DNA of 64,000 nucleotides from Microvirga lenta (GCF_020532555.1 NZ_JAJBBR010000007.1:241276-305275); one strand, 5' to 3'; positions 8,101 through 18,514 are shown, counted from the first letter of the stretch. A program made the numbers and translations. The notes: generated from the sequence alone by a model not told the origin.

Positions 8101-8661
8101 ATGGCCACGACTTTCGACCTCGATGACATCAAGCGCCGCATGCAGGGCGCGATCAACGCTTTCAAGAACGACCTCGGCAGCCTCCGCACGGGGCGCGCCT
8201 CGCCGAATCTGCTCGACCCGATCCAGGTCGATGCCTACGGTTCGATGCTGCCGATCTCCCAGGTCGCGACCGTGAGCGTGCCGGAGCCTCGCCTCCTCAG
8301 CGTCCAGGTTTGGGACCGGGGCATGGTCTCCGCAGTGGAAAAGGCAATCCGGGAATCCGATCTCGGCCTCAACCCGCAGACCGAGGGCCAGGTCATTCGC
8401 CTGCGCATCCCCGAGATGAACGAGCAGCGCCGCAAGGAGATGGTCAAGGTCTCCCACAAATATGCGGAAGAGGCGCGCATCGCGATCCGCCACGTGCGCC
8501 GGGACGGCCTCGATCTGCTCAAGAAGCTGGAAAAGGACGGCACTGTCAGCGAGGACGACAGCAGGCGCCACGGCGAGCAGGTCCAGAAGCAGACCGACCA
8601 CTTCGTGGCCGAGGTCGAGCAGATTCTGGCGGCCAAGGAAAAGGAAATCATGCAGGTCTGA
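8101..8661 (+). CDS. frr: Ribosome recycling factor
   Basis: 186 residues, the family length. It splits post-termination ribosomes with EF-G. Typical stretches are [20 protein letters not shown] near the N-terminus, [23 protein letters not shown] in the middle and [22 protein letters not shown] in the C-terminal helix. AGGATAG lies 8-14 bases before the ATG. It follows pyrH by 58 bases and precedes uppS by 30, so cotranscription is likely. Confidence 0.97.
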   Translation: MATTFDLDDIKRRMQGAINAFKNDLGSLRTGRASPNLLDPIQVDAYGSMLPISQVATVSVPEPRLLSVQVWDRGMVSAVEKAIRESDLGLNPQTEGQVIRLRIPEMNEQRRKEMVKVSHKYAEEARIAIRHVRRDGLDLLKKLEKDGTVSEDDSRRHGEQVQKQTDHFVAEVEQILAAKEKEIMQV

Positions 8662-8691
8662 CGTGGTCGGACCTGCATCTGGAACGAGATC

Positions 8692-9459
8692 ATGAACGGC
8701 GAAGCCAAGCGGTCGATCACTCCCTTTGCCCGTGAACCGGAAGGCGAAGGCATGCCGGCCCATGTCGCCATCATCATGGATGGGAACGGCCGCTGGGCGG
8801 CCCAGAGAGGGCTGCCCCGCCTCGAAGGCCACCGTCGCGGCGTGGAGGCGATCCGCCGTGCCGTGCGCGCGGCCGGGGATCTCGGCATCCGCTATCTCAC
8901 GGTCTACAGCTTCTCGGCCGAGAACTGGCGCCGGCCGGCCCAGGAGGTCTCCGACCTCATGGGCCTGCTCAAGCGCTTCGTACGTCACGATCTGGCCGAA
9001 CTGCACGCCAACAACATCCGGGTCCGGATCATCGGGCAGCGGCAGGGGCTTTCGCCGGACATCCGGATGCTCCTGGACGAGGCCGAGCAGCTGACCCGCT
9101 CCAATACGGGCCTGACCCTGGTGATCGCCTTCAACTACGGCGGCCGCCAGGAGATCGTCGAGGCGATGCGCTCCCTGGCCCGGCGGGTGAGGGACGAGGC
9201 ACTGGACCCGGACGCCATCGACATGGACATGGTCGAGGCGGCCCTCGACACCCAGGGCATCCCCGACCCGGATCTGGTCATCCGCACCTCGGGCGAGCAG
9301 CGGGTTTCCAACTTCCTCACCTGGCAGACGGCCTATTCCGAGTTCGTCTTCCTGCCGGATTTCTGGCCCGACTTCGATGAGGCGACCTTCCGCGCCGCGC
9401 TGGCGGAATATGGCCGACGGGAGCGCCGGTTCGGCGGCCTGACCGTGCGGGCAGGGTAA
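8692..9459 (+). CDS. uppS: Isoprenyl transferase (undecaprenyl diphosphate synthase)
   Basis: 255-residue cis-prenyltransferase that extends farnesyl diphosphate with IPP to C55-PP, the carrier lipid for peptidoglycan and LPS O-units. The catalytic loop [13 protein letters not shown] places the key Asp at residue 30; [10 protein letters not shown] and the C-terminal [20 protein letters not shown] with FLPDFWPDF complete the signature. The 20-residue N-terminal lead is common in rhizobia; Met21 is an alternative start but lacks a better ribosome binding site. cdsA begins 2 bases after its stop. Confidence 0.95.
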   Translation: MNGEAKRSITPFAREPEGEGMPAHVAIIMDGNGRWAAQRGLPRLEGHRRGVEAIRRAVRAAGDLGIRYLTVYSFSAENWRRPAQEVSDLMGLLKRFVRHDLAELHANNIRVRIIGQRQGLSPDIRMLLDEAEQLTRSNTGLTLVIAFNYGGRQEIVEAMRSLARRVRDEALDPDAIDMDMVEAALDTQGIPDPDLVIRTSGEQRVSNFLTWQTAYSEFVFLPDFWPDFDEATFRAALAEYGRRERRFGGLTVRAG

Positions 9460-9461
9460 GC

Positions 9462-10319
9462 ATGGCCGCCCAAGAAGGCCCTCCCTTGCCCCATGTCGCG
9501 AAGCGAGGCCCCTCGAAGGAGCTGACGACCAGGATCGCATCCGCCGTCGTCCTGATCCCGCTGGCCCTGGTCGCCGCCTATATGGGCGGATGGGCGTTCG
9601 CCCTGTTCTGGCTCGCCGCCGGAATCGCCATGATGATCGAGTGGACCAACATGACCCGGACCGAGCCCCTGCGGCTGGTTCAGGCGGTCTTCGGCACCGG
9701 CCTCGTGGTATTGACCGCTCTCCTGCTCGCCGATGCCGGCTTCGTCCCCTCTGCCCTGGCCGGGCTGGGCTTTCTCGTCGCCGGAACGCTTCTCGCGAAA
9801 GGACCGACGGGCAAGCTCTGGGCAGCCTCCGCCTTCGCCTATGCGGCCGTCATCGTCCTCGTTCCGCCCATCGTTCGCGAGCATCCCAATCTCGGGCTGA
9901 TCGGCCTGCTCTGGATGTTCGCCGTCGTCTGGGCGACCGACATCGCCGCCTACTTCACCGGGAGGGCCCTGGGCGGACCCAAGCTGTGGCCGGCGGTCAG
10001 CCCCAAGAAGACCTGGTCAGGCTTCGGCGGCGGTCTCGTCGCCGGCACACTCGCTGGCCTTCTCGTGGCGTGGGGCTCGCAGCGCCTCGGCCTGATGCCG
10101 CCCTTCAGCCTGCGCAACACCATCATCCTGTCCATGATCGCCTCGGTGGCCAGCCAGCTCGGGGATCTGGGCGAATCCGCCCTCAAGCGGCATTGCGACG
10201 TGAAGGATTCGAGCCATCTCATCCCTGGCCACGGCGGCGTGATGGACCGCCTCGACGGATTCTGGGCCGTTTCGCTTCTTCTCGGGCTCGTCCTTTTGAT
10301 CATCTGGTTGGCAGCATAA
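9462..10319 (+). CDS. cdsA: Phosphatidate cytidylyltransferase
   Basis: 285-residue polytopic membrane enzyme making CDP-diacylglycerol from phosphatidate and CTP, the entry to all phospholipids. The family signature is near the C-terminus (about 240-266): SALKRHCDVKDSSHLIPGHG followed by GVMDRLDGF. Seven or more hydrophobic helices precede it. The start is 2 bases after uppS and dxr follows 4 bases after its stop, so the three genes are probably translationally coupled. Confidence 0.95.
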   Translation: MAAQEGPPLPHVAKRGPSKELTTRIASAVVLIPLALVAAYMGGWAFALFWLAAGIAMMIEWTNMTRTEPLRLVQAVFGTGLVVLTALLLADAGFVPSALAGLGFLVAGTLLAKGPTGKLWAASAFAYAAVIVLVPPIVREHPNLGLIGLLWMFAVVWATDIAAYFTGRALGGPKLWPAVSPKKTWSGFGGGLVAGTLAGLLVAWGSQRLGLMPPFSLRNTIILSMIASVASQLGDLGESALKRHCDVKDSSHLIPGHGGVMDRLDGFWAVSLLLGLVLLIIWLAA

Positions 10320-10323
10320 TTTC

Positions 10324-11526
10324 ATGACGCGTTCTCTCACCATTCTCGGGGCGACCGGTTCCATCGGCCGCTCGACGTCCGATGTGGTTCTCTCCCACCG
10401 GGACGAGTTCCGCATCGAGGCGGTGGTCGGGGGGCGGGATGCGCAGGCTCTGGCTGAGGTCGCCCGCAGGCTCGGAGCCCGGTTCGCGGCTCTGGCCGAC
10501 GAGCGGGGCGGGGCCGAGCTGAGGGAGGCCCTCGCCGGTTCCGGCATTGCCTCCGGGGCCGGAGACGCGGCGGTCATCGAGGCGGCCGAGCGCGATGCCG
10601 ACGTGGTGCTGGCCGCCATCAGCGGCGCCGCCGGCCTTCGGCCCACCCATGCCGCCATGAAGTCGGGGCGCCGGCTCGCTCTGGCCAACAAGGAAAGCCT
10701 CGTCTGCGCGGGCGCGGCCTTCATGGCCGATGCCAAGCGCCTCGGGGTCGAGATCATGCCGGTCGATTCCGAGCACAACGCCCTCGACCAGGCGCTCGCC
10801 GCCGGGCGAAACGTCGACGTTGAGAAGGCGATCATCACCGCCACGGGCGGTCCCTTCCGCACATGGCCGCGGGAGCGCATCGCTAAGGCCAGCGCCAAGG
10901 AGGCCTCGGCTCATCCGGTCTGGTCCATGGGCTCGAAGATCAACATCGACTCGGCCACCCTGATGAACAAAGGCCTGGAGCTGATCGAGGCCCATCATCT
11001 CTTCGGTCTCGAGGCGGAGCGCCTCGACGTCCTGGTCCACCCGGAAGCCATCGTCCATGGGCTGGTCCAATGGAGCGACGGCGCCCTGACGGCGGGGCTC
11101 GCCCTGCCCGACATGAAGGTGCCCATCGCCAACGCGCTGCGGCATCGTGAGCGCCTGCGCATGGATCTGCCCCGTCTCGATCTTGCCGCGATTGGGGGAT
11201 TAAGTTTCGAACGGCCGGACGAGACCCGCTTCCCGTGTCTTTCCCTTGCCAAAGCCGCTCTCCAGGCCGGCGGAGCGATGCCGGTCGTGTTGAATGCGGC
11301 CAATGAGATCGCCGTCGAAGCGTTCATGGCAGGACGCATTGGATTTTACGCGATATCCGAATATGTTGAGAGTGTTTGCTCGATCTTTTCGCGAAGAAAC
11401 ATCGCCGCTCCCTCGACCGTCTCCGAGGCCCTCGCCATCGACGAGGAGGCCCGGGTGACGGCACGGCAGGCGATCCCGGCGGTTGACGAACAGACGCTGC
11501 CCCAGGGGGCGCGAAAGGGACGATGA
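10324..11526 (+). CDS. dxr: 1-deoxy-D-xylulose 5-phosphate reductoisomerase
   Basis: 400 residues, normal for DXR, the NADPH enzyme converting DXP to MEP in the non-mevalonate isoprenoid pathway. The NADPH loop ILGATGSIGRST is at the N-terminus, the metal-binding MPVDSEHNALDQ has Asp148 and Glu150, and the substrate loop GSKINIDSATLMNKGLELIE follows. It supplies precursors used by the neighbouring uppS. Its last four bases overlap the start of rseP (ATGA). Confidence 0.97.
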   Translation: MTRSLTILGATGSIGRSTSDVVLSHRDEFRIEAVVGGRDAQALAEVARRLGARFAALADERGGAELREALAGSGIASGAGDAAVIEAAERDADVVLAAISGAAGLRPTHAAMKSGRRLALANKESLVCAGAAFMADAKRLGVEIMPVDSEHNALDQALAAGRNVDVEKAIITATGGPFRTWPRERIAKASAKEASAHPVWSMGSKINIDSATLMNKGLELIEAHHLFGLEAERLDVLVHPEAIVHGLVQWSDGALTAGLALPDMKVPIANALRHRERLRMDLPRLDLAAIGGLSFERPDETRFPCLSLAKAALQAGGAMPVVLNAANEIAVEAFMAGRIGFYAISEYVESVCSIFSRRNIAAPSTVSEALAIDEEARVTARQAIPAVDEQTLPQGARKGR

Positions 11527-12689
11527 TGGAATTGCTTGCAACGATCAGCGGCGCGACGGGATCTCTCGCCCTCACCCTGATTTCATTTCTCGTGGTCCTG
11601 ACGGTGGTCGTCTTCATCCACGAACTCGGCCACTTCTGGGTCGGTCGGCTCTGCGGCGTAGGCGTGACCGCCTTCTCCATCGGTTTCGGGCGCGAGCTGT
11701 TCGGCTGGACCGACAAGCACGGAACCCGTTGGAAGATCGCGGCGATTCCGCTGGGCGGCTACGTGAAGTTCGTCGGGGATCTCAACGCGGCCAGCGTTCC
11801 GAACCAGAACCAGATCCAGCAGATGTCCGCCGCCGAGCGGGCGGTGAGTTTTCCCCATCAAAACGTGGCGAAGCGCGCGGCGATCGTGGCGGCCGGGCCG
11901 ATCGCGAACTTCATCCTCGCCATCGCGATCTTCGCCGGCTTCAACTACTTCAGCGGCCGGCAGGTCCTGGAGCCGCGGATCGAGGCCGTGCAGGCCGGCA
12001 GCGCCGCCGAGCGGGCCGGGTTCCAGCCGCAGGACCTCATCCTCTCCATCGACGGCAGGAGAATCGAGACCTTCGCGGACATGCAGCTCCTCGTGAGCTC
12101 GAGCGCGGGCGAAAGCCTCACCTTCACGGTCGAAAGGGGCGGGCAGACCGTTACCCTCAGCGCCGTCCCCAACTTTGTCGAGCGGACGACTCCCTTCGGC
12201 AAGCAGCGCATCGGCCTTCTCGGAGTCGAGGCCTCGAAGGACCCGTCGGCGATCAAGCGGGTCTCCTATTCTCCGCTCGGGGCCCTGAAGGCGGGCGTCG
12301 CCGAGACCTGGAACCTGATCGACCGGACCCTCAACTTCCTGCGCCGCCTCGTCATGGGGTGGGAATCGGCCGACCAACTCTCCGGCCCCATCGGCATCGC
12401 CCGTGCTTCCGGTACGGCATTCGACGTCGGCGGCGTCTACAGCCTGGTGAGCCTGATCGGATTCATGTCGGTCTCCATCGGCCTCATTAACCTTTTTCCC
12501 ATTCCGCTTCTCGATGGCGGGCACCTGCTTTTCTATGCCATCGAGGCCATCCGCGGCCGTCCGTTGAGCGAAAGGGCCCAGGAAATCGGCTTCCGCATCG
12601 GCTTCGCGATCGTTGCGATGCTTATGCTTTTCGCCACCTGGAACGATCTTGTTCACCTTGGCACAAGTTTTATGGACCGAGGATCGTGA
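11523..12689 (+). CDS. rseP: Site-2 intramembrane zinc protease RseP
   Basis: 388-residue S2P-family protease. The first helix holds the zinc motif HELGH (His33, Glu34, His37), a PDZ domain follows (AGSAAERAGFQPQDLILSID), and the third zinc ligand lies in NLFPIPLLDGGHLL (Asp331). Only one PDZ domain is evident, against two in E. coli RseP. The family cleaves anti-sigma factors and leftover signal peptides in the inner membrane. Its position before bamA is conserved. The ATG at 11523 overlaps the dxr stop; the next codon is also ATG. Confidence 0.96.
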   Translation: MMELLATISGATGSLALTLISFLVVLTVVVFIHELGHFWVGRLCGVGVTAFSIGFGRELFGWTDKHGTRWKIAAIPLGGYVKFVGDLNAASVPNQNQIQQMSAAERAVSFPHQNVAKRAAIVAAGPIANFILAIAIFAGFNYFSGRQVLEPRIEAVQAGSAAERAGFQPQDLILSIDGRRIETFADMQLLVSSSAGESLTFTVERGGQTVTLSAVPNFVERTTPFGKQRIGLLGVEASKDPSAIKRVSYSPLGALKAGVAETWNLIDRTLNFLRRLVMGWESADQLSGPIGIARASGTAFDVGGVYSLVSLIGFMSVSIGLINLFPIPLLDGGHLLFYAIEAIRGRPLSERAQEIGFRIGFAIVAMLMLFATWNDLVHLGTSFMDRGS

Positions 12690-12853
12690 CACAGACGCCA
12701 CGCCCGTTAAAAATGCTACTGTGTAGGGGAAAGCGCCGTTTGCAATGACGGCGAAAGTTTGTACAAGCGACCCACACCGATAAGGTTGGGACGCGTGTCT
12801 CAGCCGGCGGGGCAACCCGCTATGGGACAAATGATAAAGAGACGGGCCAGTTG

Positions 12854-15232
12854 ATGATGTCGACGACCACGCCACGCCGGAAGAAACCGGCCGCCACCGC
12901 TGTTATCGCCCTGAGCGCGCTGATGGCGGGAATCACTGCAGCCGATACCGCTTTCGCTCAGCAGGCGAGCCGCCGGGCCTCGGCGGCGCAGGGTCCCATC
13001 ATCAACCGGGTGGTCATCGAAGGTAACAAGCGGGTGGAGCGGGCCCTGATCGAGGGCGATCTCCAGCTGCGGGCGCGGGCGCCGTACAATCAGGCGGCCG
13101 TGGATGCCGACGTCCAGCGCATTCTCGAGGTCTATCGCCGTTCGGGCCGTGGCCTGGCCCAGGTGACGCCTCGCGTCGTGGACCTGCCGAACGGCCGGGT
13201 CGACGTGGTCTACACCATCGTCGAGGGCGACAAGACCGGCGTGCGGGAGATCCGCTTCGTCGGCAACAGCCAGATTTCGTCCAGCCGCCTGCGCGGCATC
13301 ATGACGACCACCGAGACGAACTTCCTGAGCTTCCTCAAGACCTCGGACGTCTACGATCCGGATCGCATCGCCAACGATCTCGAGCTGATCCGTCGTTACT
13401 ACCTCAAGAACGGCTATGCCGATTTCCGCATCGTTTCCAGCGATGTGACGTTCGACCCCAATGGCGGCGGCTACATCGTGACCATCGCCGTGGAGGAGGG
13501 GCCGCAATACCGCATCGGCAGCGTGAACGTCGATTCGCGTATCCCCGAAGTGACCGCCGAGTCCGTCAGCGGCGCGATCTCGACCTCTGCCGGGGCGGTC
13601 TACAACGCCAATCTCGTCGAGCGGACGCTCCAGGACATCACCACGAACGTGGCCCGTCGCGGCTATGCCTTCGCGCAGGTTCGCCCGGTCGGCACGCGCG
13701 ACCCGGCGACCCAGACGGTCAGCCTCGCCTACATCATCGAAGAGGGGCCGCGCGTCTACATCGAGCGCCTCAACGTCCGCGGCAACAGCCGTACCCGCGA
13801 CTACGTGATCCGTCGCGAGTTCGACCTCGGCGAAGGTGACGCCTACAACAAGGTGCTCATCGACCGGGCCGAGCGCCGCCTCAACAACCTCGGCTACTTC
13901 AAGCGCGTCCGGATCTCGAACGAGCCGGGTTCCGCTCCCGACCGCGTCGTCGTGAACGTGGATGTGGAGGATCAGTCCACCGGCGCCTTCTCGGTCTCGG
14001 GCGGCTACTCCACCGCCGACGGGTTCATCGGCGAGGTGGCCGTCAGCGAGTCGAACTTCCTCGGCCGCGGTCAGTTCGTCCGCCTGGCCGGCCAGCTCGG
14101 CGAACGCACCAACGGCGTCGACTTCTCGTTCACCGAGCCGTACTTCCTCGGCTACCGGATGTCGGCGGGTATCGACCTGTTCTCGAAGTTCAGCGATCAG
14201 ACCAAGTACTCCCGCTACGAGAACCGCGTCACCGGCGGTCAGCTCCGCCTCGGCCTTCCCTTCACGGAAGAGTTCACGCTGACCCTGCGTTACTCGCTGT
14301 TCCAGCAGGACCTGAAGATCCCGAACACCTACAAGCAGCCCTATAACGACTGCTCGGCGCCGCTGCCGGGTTATACCCAGCTCAATGCCGATGGGACGCC
14401 CAACCGCTTCTTCTGCGAAGGCAACGGCGAGGCGTCGCTCGCGATCAAGGAATCTCAGGGCAAGACCCTGACCTCTCTCGCGGGTCTGACCTTCAACTAC
14501 AACACGCTGGACAACGTGAAGGACCCGCGCAACGGCTTCTATGCCGAGGTGAAGACCGACTTCGCCGGTCTTGGCGGCGACTCGCGCTACTTCCGCGCCA
14601 CCGGCGACGCCCGTTACTACTACGAGCTGATGGAAGACATCGTCGGTATCGCCCGCGTCCAGGGCGGTCACATCATCGGCCTCGGAAACAACAACAGCGG
14701 CATCGGAAACGGCGGCGACCTGCGTATCGTCGACCACTTCTTCATGGGCCCGTCGCTAGTCCGCGGCTTCGCCACCAACGGTATCGGACCGCGTGACATT
14801 TCGAGCCTGGACACCAACGCGAACGCCATCGGCGGCACCACCTATTTCGGCGGTACCCTCGAGGTTCAGTTCCCGATCTTCGGCCTGCCGCGCGATCTGG
14901 GCCTGAAGGGCGCCGTGTTCGCCGATGCCGGTACGCTGTTCGGCTACAAGGGCCCGACCTCGTTCGATGTCGGCGGCGGCAGCATCCTGGACCCGATCAA
15001 CGGCTGCACCCAGAACCCGAACGTTCCGCAGAACTGCATCAGCGTGCTGGACAGCAAGAAGCTGCGCTCGTCCGTCGGTGCTTCGATCCTCTGGTCTTCG
15101 CCGCTCGGCCCGATCCGCTTCGACTATGCCTTTGCGCTCTCGAAGGAGGAAGGTATCCTTGCTGCGAACGGCGCTCGGATCGGCGGCGACCGGACCCAGG
15201 CCTTCCGCTTCTCGGGCGGTACACGCTTCTAA
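12854..15232 (+). CDS. bamA: Outer membrane protein assembly factor BamA
   Basis: 792-residue Omp85 protein. A signal peptide (cationic TPRRKK, hydrophobic core, AFA-Q cleavage near residue 34) is followed by POTRA domains (about 45-370, for example GPIINRVVIEGNKRVERAL and VYTIVEGDKTGVREIRFVGN) and a 16-strand barrel from about residue 400 to the terminal Phe. SFTEPYFLGYRMSAG and LVRGFATNGIGPRD (the conserved RGF of the lid loop) support the call. It inserts beta-barrel proteins into the outer membrane. The 164-base gap after rseP could hold its own promoter. Confidence 0.96.
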   Translation: MMSTTTPRRKKPAATAVIALSALMAGITAADTAFAQQASRRASAAQGPIINRVVIEGNKRVERALIEGDLQLRARAPYNQAAVDADVQRILEVYRRSGRGLAQVTPRVVDLPNGRVDVVYTIVEGDKTGVREIRFVGNSQISSSRLRGIMTTTETNFLSFLKTSDVYDPDRIANDLELIRRYYLKNGYADFRIVSSDVTFDPNGGGYIVTIAVEEGPQYRIGSVNVDSRIPEVTAESVSGAISTSAGAVYNANLVERTLQDITTNVARRGYAFAQVRPVGTRDPATQTVSLAYIIEEGPRVYIERLNVRGNSRTRDYVIRREFDLGEGDAYNKVLIDRAERRLNNLGYFKRVRISNEPGSAPDRVVVNVDVEDQSTGAFSVSGGYSTADGFIGEVAVSESNFLGRGQFVRLAGQLGERTNGVDFSFTEPYFLGYRMSAGIDLFSKFSDQTKYSRYENRVTGGQLRLGLPFTEEFTLTLRYSLFQQDLKIPNTYKQPYNDCSAPLPGYTQLNADGTPNRFFCEGNGEASLAIKESQGKTLTSLAGLTFNYNTLDNVKDPRNGFYAEVKTDFAGLGGDSRYFRATGDARYYYELMEDIVGIARVQGGHIIGLGNNNSGIGNGGDLRIVDHFFMGPSLVRGFATNGIGPRDISSLDTNANAIGGTTYFGGTLEVQFPIFGLPRDLGLKGAVFADAGTLFGYKGPTSFDVGGGSILDPINGCTQNPNVPQNCISVLDSKKLRSSVGASILWSSPLGPIRFDYAFALSKEEGILAANGARIGGDRTQAFRFSGGTRF

Positions 15233-15237
15233 TAGGA

Positions 15238-15260
15238 GAGGGCGCCTCAGCGGCGCCCTC
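15238..15260 (+). terminator. Hairpin between bamA and lpxD
   Basis: GAGGGCGCC at 15238-15246 and GGCGCCCTC at 15252-15260 form a 9-bp stem with a 5-base loop, then GCTCTTGTTT. It ends 11 bases before the lpxD ATG and replaces a normal ribosome binding site, so it may both attenuate transcription and limit lpxD translation. Confidence 0.6.
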
Positions 15261-15271
15261 GCTCTTGTTTC

Positions 15272-16345
15272 ATGACAGAAACGACTTTCTTCCCGCAAAG
15301 CCAGGCGCTTACGCTGCGTCAGGTGGCGGAGATGGCCAACGCGAAGCTCCCCGACGGTACCGACGGGGAGCTTTTGCTTCGAGGCGTGGCTCCGCTGGAG
15401 AGCGCCGGCCCGCACGATCTCGCCTATATGGACAACGCGGCCTATGTCGGCGCCCTGGGTGCAACGAAGGCCGCAGCCTGCCTGGTCACGCCGCGCTTCG
15501 CCGCGAAGGTACCGGCGCATACCGTCGCCATCGTGACGCCGCTCGCCTACCGGGTCTTCGCCCAGGTCCTGGCCCTGCTGTTTCCGTCGGCCATGCGGCC
15601 GGAATCGGCCTTCGCCTCCACCGGCATCTCTCCGGGCTCCTTCGTCCATCCGACGGCCCGCCTGGAGCACGGGGTGCGGGTCGATCCGGGAGCCGTGATC
15701 GGCCCGGAGGCGGAGATCGGGGCGGGAACCCTGGTCGGGGCGCACGCGGTCATCGGCCAGCGCGTCAAGATCGGGCGGGACTGCACGATCGCGCCCCATG
15801 TCAGCGTGTCCCACGCCTTCATCGGCAACCGGGTCATCCTGCACCCGGGCGTCCGCATCGGTCAGGACGGATTCGGCTTCGCCATGGGGCCGCAGGGTCA
15901 TCTCAAGGTGCCGCAGGTCGGCCGCGTCATCATCCAGGACGACGTGGAGATCGGCGCCAACACCACCGTGGACCGCGGTGCGAGCCGCGATACGGTGATC
16001 GGCGAGGGCACCAAGATCGACAACCTCGTTCAGATCGCCCACAACGTGGTCATCGGCCGCCATTGCGTGATCGTGGCCCAGGTCGGCATCGCCGGCTCGA
16101 CCACGGTGGAGGATTTCGTCGCCATCGGCGGCCAGGTCGCCGTGAAGGGGCATGTGCGGATCGGCATGGGCGCGCAGATCGCCGCCACCAGCGGCGTGAA
16201 CGGCGATGTGCCGGCCGGCGCCCGGTGGGGCGGAATTCCCGCTCGCCCGATGCGCGAGTGGTTCAGGGAAATCCACGCTCTGAAAAAACTTGCATCCCAG
16301 GGCGATTCCAGCGATTCCGCCAAAGATGATGGCGCGTCTTCGTAG
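15272..16345 (+). CDS. lpxD: UDP-3-O-acylglucosamine N-acyltransferase
   Basis: 357-residue LpxD, third step of lipid A synthesis. The N-terminal uridine-binding domain ([17 protein letters not shown]) is followed by a left-handed beta helix of hexapeptide repeats ([28 protein letters not shown]) and the catalytic His257 in [12 protein letters not shown]. The start is right next to the bamA hairpin and lacks a Shine-Dalgarno sequence, but the N-terminus is as expected for rhizobial LpxD. fabZ, lpxA, lpxI and lpxB follow. Confidence 0.96.
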   Translation: MTETTFFPQSQALTLRQVAEMANAKLPDGTDGELLLRGVAPLESAGPHDLAYMDNAAYVGALGATKAAACLVTPRFAAKVPAHTVAIVTPLAYRVFAQVLALLFPSAMRPESAFASTGISPGSFVHPTARLEHGVRVDPGAVIGPEAEIGAGTLVGAHAVIGQRVKIGRDCTIAPHVSVSHAFIGNRVILHPGVRIGQDGFGFAMGPQGHLKVPQVGRVIIQDDVEIGANTTVDRGASRDTVIGEGTKIDNLVQIAHNVVIGRHCVIVAQVGIAGSTTVEDFVAIGGQVAVKGHVRIGMGAQIAATSGVNGDVPAGARWGGIPARPMREWFREIHALKKLASQGDSSDSAKDDGASS

Positions 16346-16377
16346 AATAGACGCCGAGTAGCATCCGGAGTGAACAC

Positions 16378-16842
16378 ATGTCCGAAGCGCCGACTACGCT
16401 TCAAACGGCCGATATCATGCAGATTCTGGATCTGCTGCCCCATCGCTATCCGTTTCTGCTCGTCGACAAGATCATCGAGATCGACGGCGACAATTCCTGC
16501 ATCGGCATCAAGAACGTCACCTTCAATGAGCCGCAATTCACAGGTCATTTCCCGTCGCGCCCGATCTTTCCGGGCGTGTTCCTGATCGAGGGCATGGCTC
16601 AGACCGCCGGTGCGATCTGCGTGGCATCGAAGATCGCCCAGCAGACCAAGCCGAAGCAGGTCTTCTTCATGACCATCGACAAGGTGAAGTTCCGCAAGCC
16701 CGTGGAACCGGGCGACAGGGTTGAATTCCATATGCGCAAGTTGAACAACCGCCGCAACATGTGGTGGTACAAGGGCGAGGCCAAGGTCGACGGGAACCTC
16801 GTCTGCGAGGCCGAAGTCAGCGCCATGCTGGTGACCGACTGA
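16378..16842 (+). CDS. fabZ: 3-hydroxyacyl-ACP dehydratase FabZ
   Basis: 154-residue hot-dog dehydratase that removes water from 3-hydroxyacyl-ACP in fatty acid elongation. The active helix is [20 protein letters not shown] with His57 and Glu71. GGAG precedes the ATG at 16378. It competes with LpxA/LpxD for hydroxyacyl-ACP, which explains its place in the lpx cluster. Its stop overlaps the lpxA start by one base. Confidence 0.97.
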   Translation: MSEAPTTLQTADIMQILDLLPHRYPFLLVDKIIEIDGDNSCIGIKNVTFNEPQFTGHFPSRPIFPGVFLIEGMAQTAGAICVASKIAQQTKPKQVFFMTIDKVKFRKPVEPGDRVEFHMRKLNNRRNMWWYKGEAKVDGNLVCEAEVSAMLVTD

Positions 16843-17648
16843 TGGAAACGTTCATCCATCCGCTGGCCGTCGTCGAAGACGGTGCGAAGATCGGCGAGGG
16901 CGTCAGGATCGGCCCCTTCTGCACGGTCGGGCCCGAGGTGGAGCTGGGCGACGGCTGCCAGCTCATCAGCCATGTGGCCCTCGCCGGGCGGACCACCATC
17001 GGCCCCCGCACGCGCATCTTCCCCTTCGCGTCCATCGGCCACATCCCGCAGGACCTGAAATACAAGGGTGAGGCTTCGACTCTGGAGATCGGCGCCGATT
17101 GCATGATCCGCGAAGGCGTGACCATGAATCCGGGCACCGAAGGCGGGGGCTTGCGCACCGTCATCGGCGACCGCTGCGCCTTCCTGGCGGGCTCCCATGT
17201 GGGTCACGATACGAAGGTCGGCAACGACTGCATTTTGTCCAACAACGTGATGCTGGCGGGCCATGTCACGGTCGGCAACTTCGTGATCTTCGGCGGCGGC
17301 TCGGCGGTGATCCAGTTCGCCCGCGTCGGATCGCACGCTTTCGTCGGCGGCATGTCCGGCCTCGAGAACGATCTCATTCCCTACGGCATGGCCATGGGCA
17401 ACCGGGCGCATCTGGCCGGTCTCAACATCATCGGCCTGCGCCGCCGCGGCTTCACGCGCGAGCAGATCCACGATATCCGCCGCGCCTATCGCCTGCTCTT
17501 CGCGGACGAGGGCACCCTGTCGGAGCGCGTCGAGGACGTGGCGGAGGAGTTCTCCACCCATCCCTTCGTTCACGAGATCCTCGACTTCATCCGCGAGGGC
17601 AAGGACCGCTCGATCTGCACGCCCCGGGATCCTGTCGGAACCGCCTGA
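16842..17648 (+). CDS. lpxA: UDP-N-acetylglucosamine acyltransferase
   Basis: 268 residues, first committed step of lipid A synthesis. Hexapeptide repeats start directly (IHPLAVVEDGAKIGEGVRIG); the catalytic His122 is in AGSHVGHDTKVG; the C-terminal helical domain contains GLNIIGLRRRGFTREQIHDI. The ATG shares its A with the fabZ stop, and lpxI starts in the lpxA stop, so fabZ-lpxA-lpxI are coupled. An in-frame GTG at 16761 lies inside fabZ and is not the start. Confidence 0.97.
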   Translation: METFIHPLAVVEDGAKIGEGVRIGPFCTVGPEVELGDGCQLISHVALAGRTTIGPRTRIFPFASIGHIPQDLKYKGEASTLEIGADCMIREGVTMNPGTEGGGLRTVIGDRCAFLAGSHVGHDTKVGNDCILSNNVMLAGHVTVGNFVIFGGGSAVIQFARVGSHAFVGGMSGLENDLIPYGMAMGNRAHLAGLNIIGLRRRGFTREQIHDIRRAYRLLFADEGTLSERVEDVAEEFSTHPFVHEILDFIREGKDRSICTPRDPVGTA

Positions 17649-18514
17649 TGAATCCGGACGGCCCGATTGCGATTCTCGCCGGGTCCGGGCAGCTCCCCAT
17701 CCAGCTCGTGAAGCATCTCGAGCGGGTGGGGCGGGATTACCGCATCCTCGCCTTCCGGGGCTTCGCCGCGCCGGAGCTGCGCCGGCGGGCCCATGCAAGT
17801 GCGGATCTCCTCGACCTGAAGACCATCATGTCCGTGCTCGACGGGTGGCGGCCGCAGGCCGTCTCCCTCGTGGGGGCGGTGCGTCGCCCGGGCTTCTCGG
17901 CTCTGCTCGGGGCCTATTCGCTCCTGCGCAACCGGCAGGAGGTGATGGAGGTCATCGCCCGCGGCGACGATCAGGTGCTGCGAGGCGCCGTGATGCTGCT
18001 GGAGGAGCGCGGCCACCGGGTCGTGGGCGCCCATGAACTGGCGCCCGGCCTCGTGGCGCCGTCCAGCCTGCGCGGCGCGCGGGAAGCCGGCGCCGACGAC
18101 CGGCAGGCCATCGCGGTCGGGCTCGACCTCCTCAACTCCCTCTCGGCCTTCGATATCGGGCAGGCGGCCATCGTCGCCCGCGAGCACGTTCTCGCCATCG
18201 AAGGCCCCGAGGGGACGGACCGGATGCTGCGCCGTGTCCGGGGCATGCGTCAGAGCTGGTTCGGCCTGCGCAGGAGCAAGGAGGGCGGCGTTCTGATCAA
18301 GGCCGCCAAGCGCGGGCAGGATCTGCGCGTCGACATGCCGACGATCGGGCCGAAGACCGTGCAGGAGGCCGCGCGGGCCGGGTTGTCCGGCATCGCAGTG
18401 GGTGCAGGCTCCACCCTCGTCCTCGAACAGGAGGAGACTTTGGCGACGGCGGACCGGCTCGGCCTCTTCCTCGTCGCCGTGGACCTGCCCTGGATGGAGC
18501 CGCCCCATGAGTGA
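17648..18514 (+). CDS. lpxI: UDP-2,3-diacylglucosamine pyrophosphatase LpxI
   Basis: 288-residue LpxI (DUF1009) enzyme, which replaces LpxH in most alphaproteobacteria and yields lipid X and UMP. The N-terminal Rossmann-like part begins IAILAGSGQLPIQLVKHLE; the C-terminal domain has the conserved AIEGPEGTDRMLRRV and VGAGSTLVLEQEE. The ATG lies in the lpxA stop (ATGA type), and the last 8 bases overlap lpxB. Confidence 0.94.
   Translation: MNPDGPIAILAGSGQLPIQLVKHLERVGRDYRILAFRGFAAPELRRRAHASADLLDLKTIMSVLDGWRPQAVSLVGAVRRPGFSALLGAYSLLRNRQEVMEVIARGDDQVLRGAVMLLEERGHRVVGAHELAPGLVAPSSLRGAREAGADDRQAIAVGLDLLNSLSAFDIGQAAIVAREHVLAIEGPEGTDRMLRRVRGMRQSWFGLRRSKEGGVLIKAAKRGQDLRVDMPTIGPKTVQEAARAGLSGIAVGAGSTLVLEQEETLATADRLGLFLVAVDLPWMEPPHE

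Noticed and set aside
12800..14737. 645-codon frame antisense to bamA
   Set aside because: Mirror of a real coding strand; no domain, no ribosome binding site.
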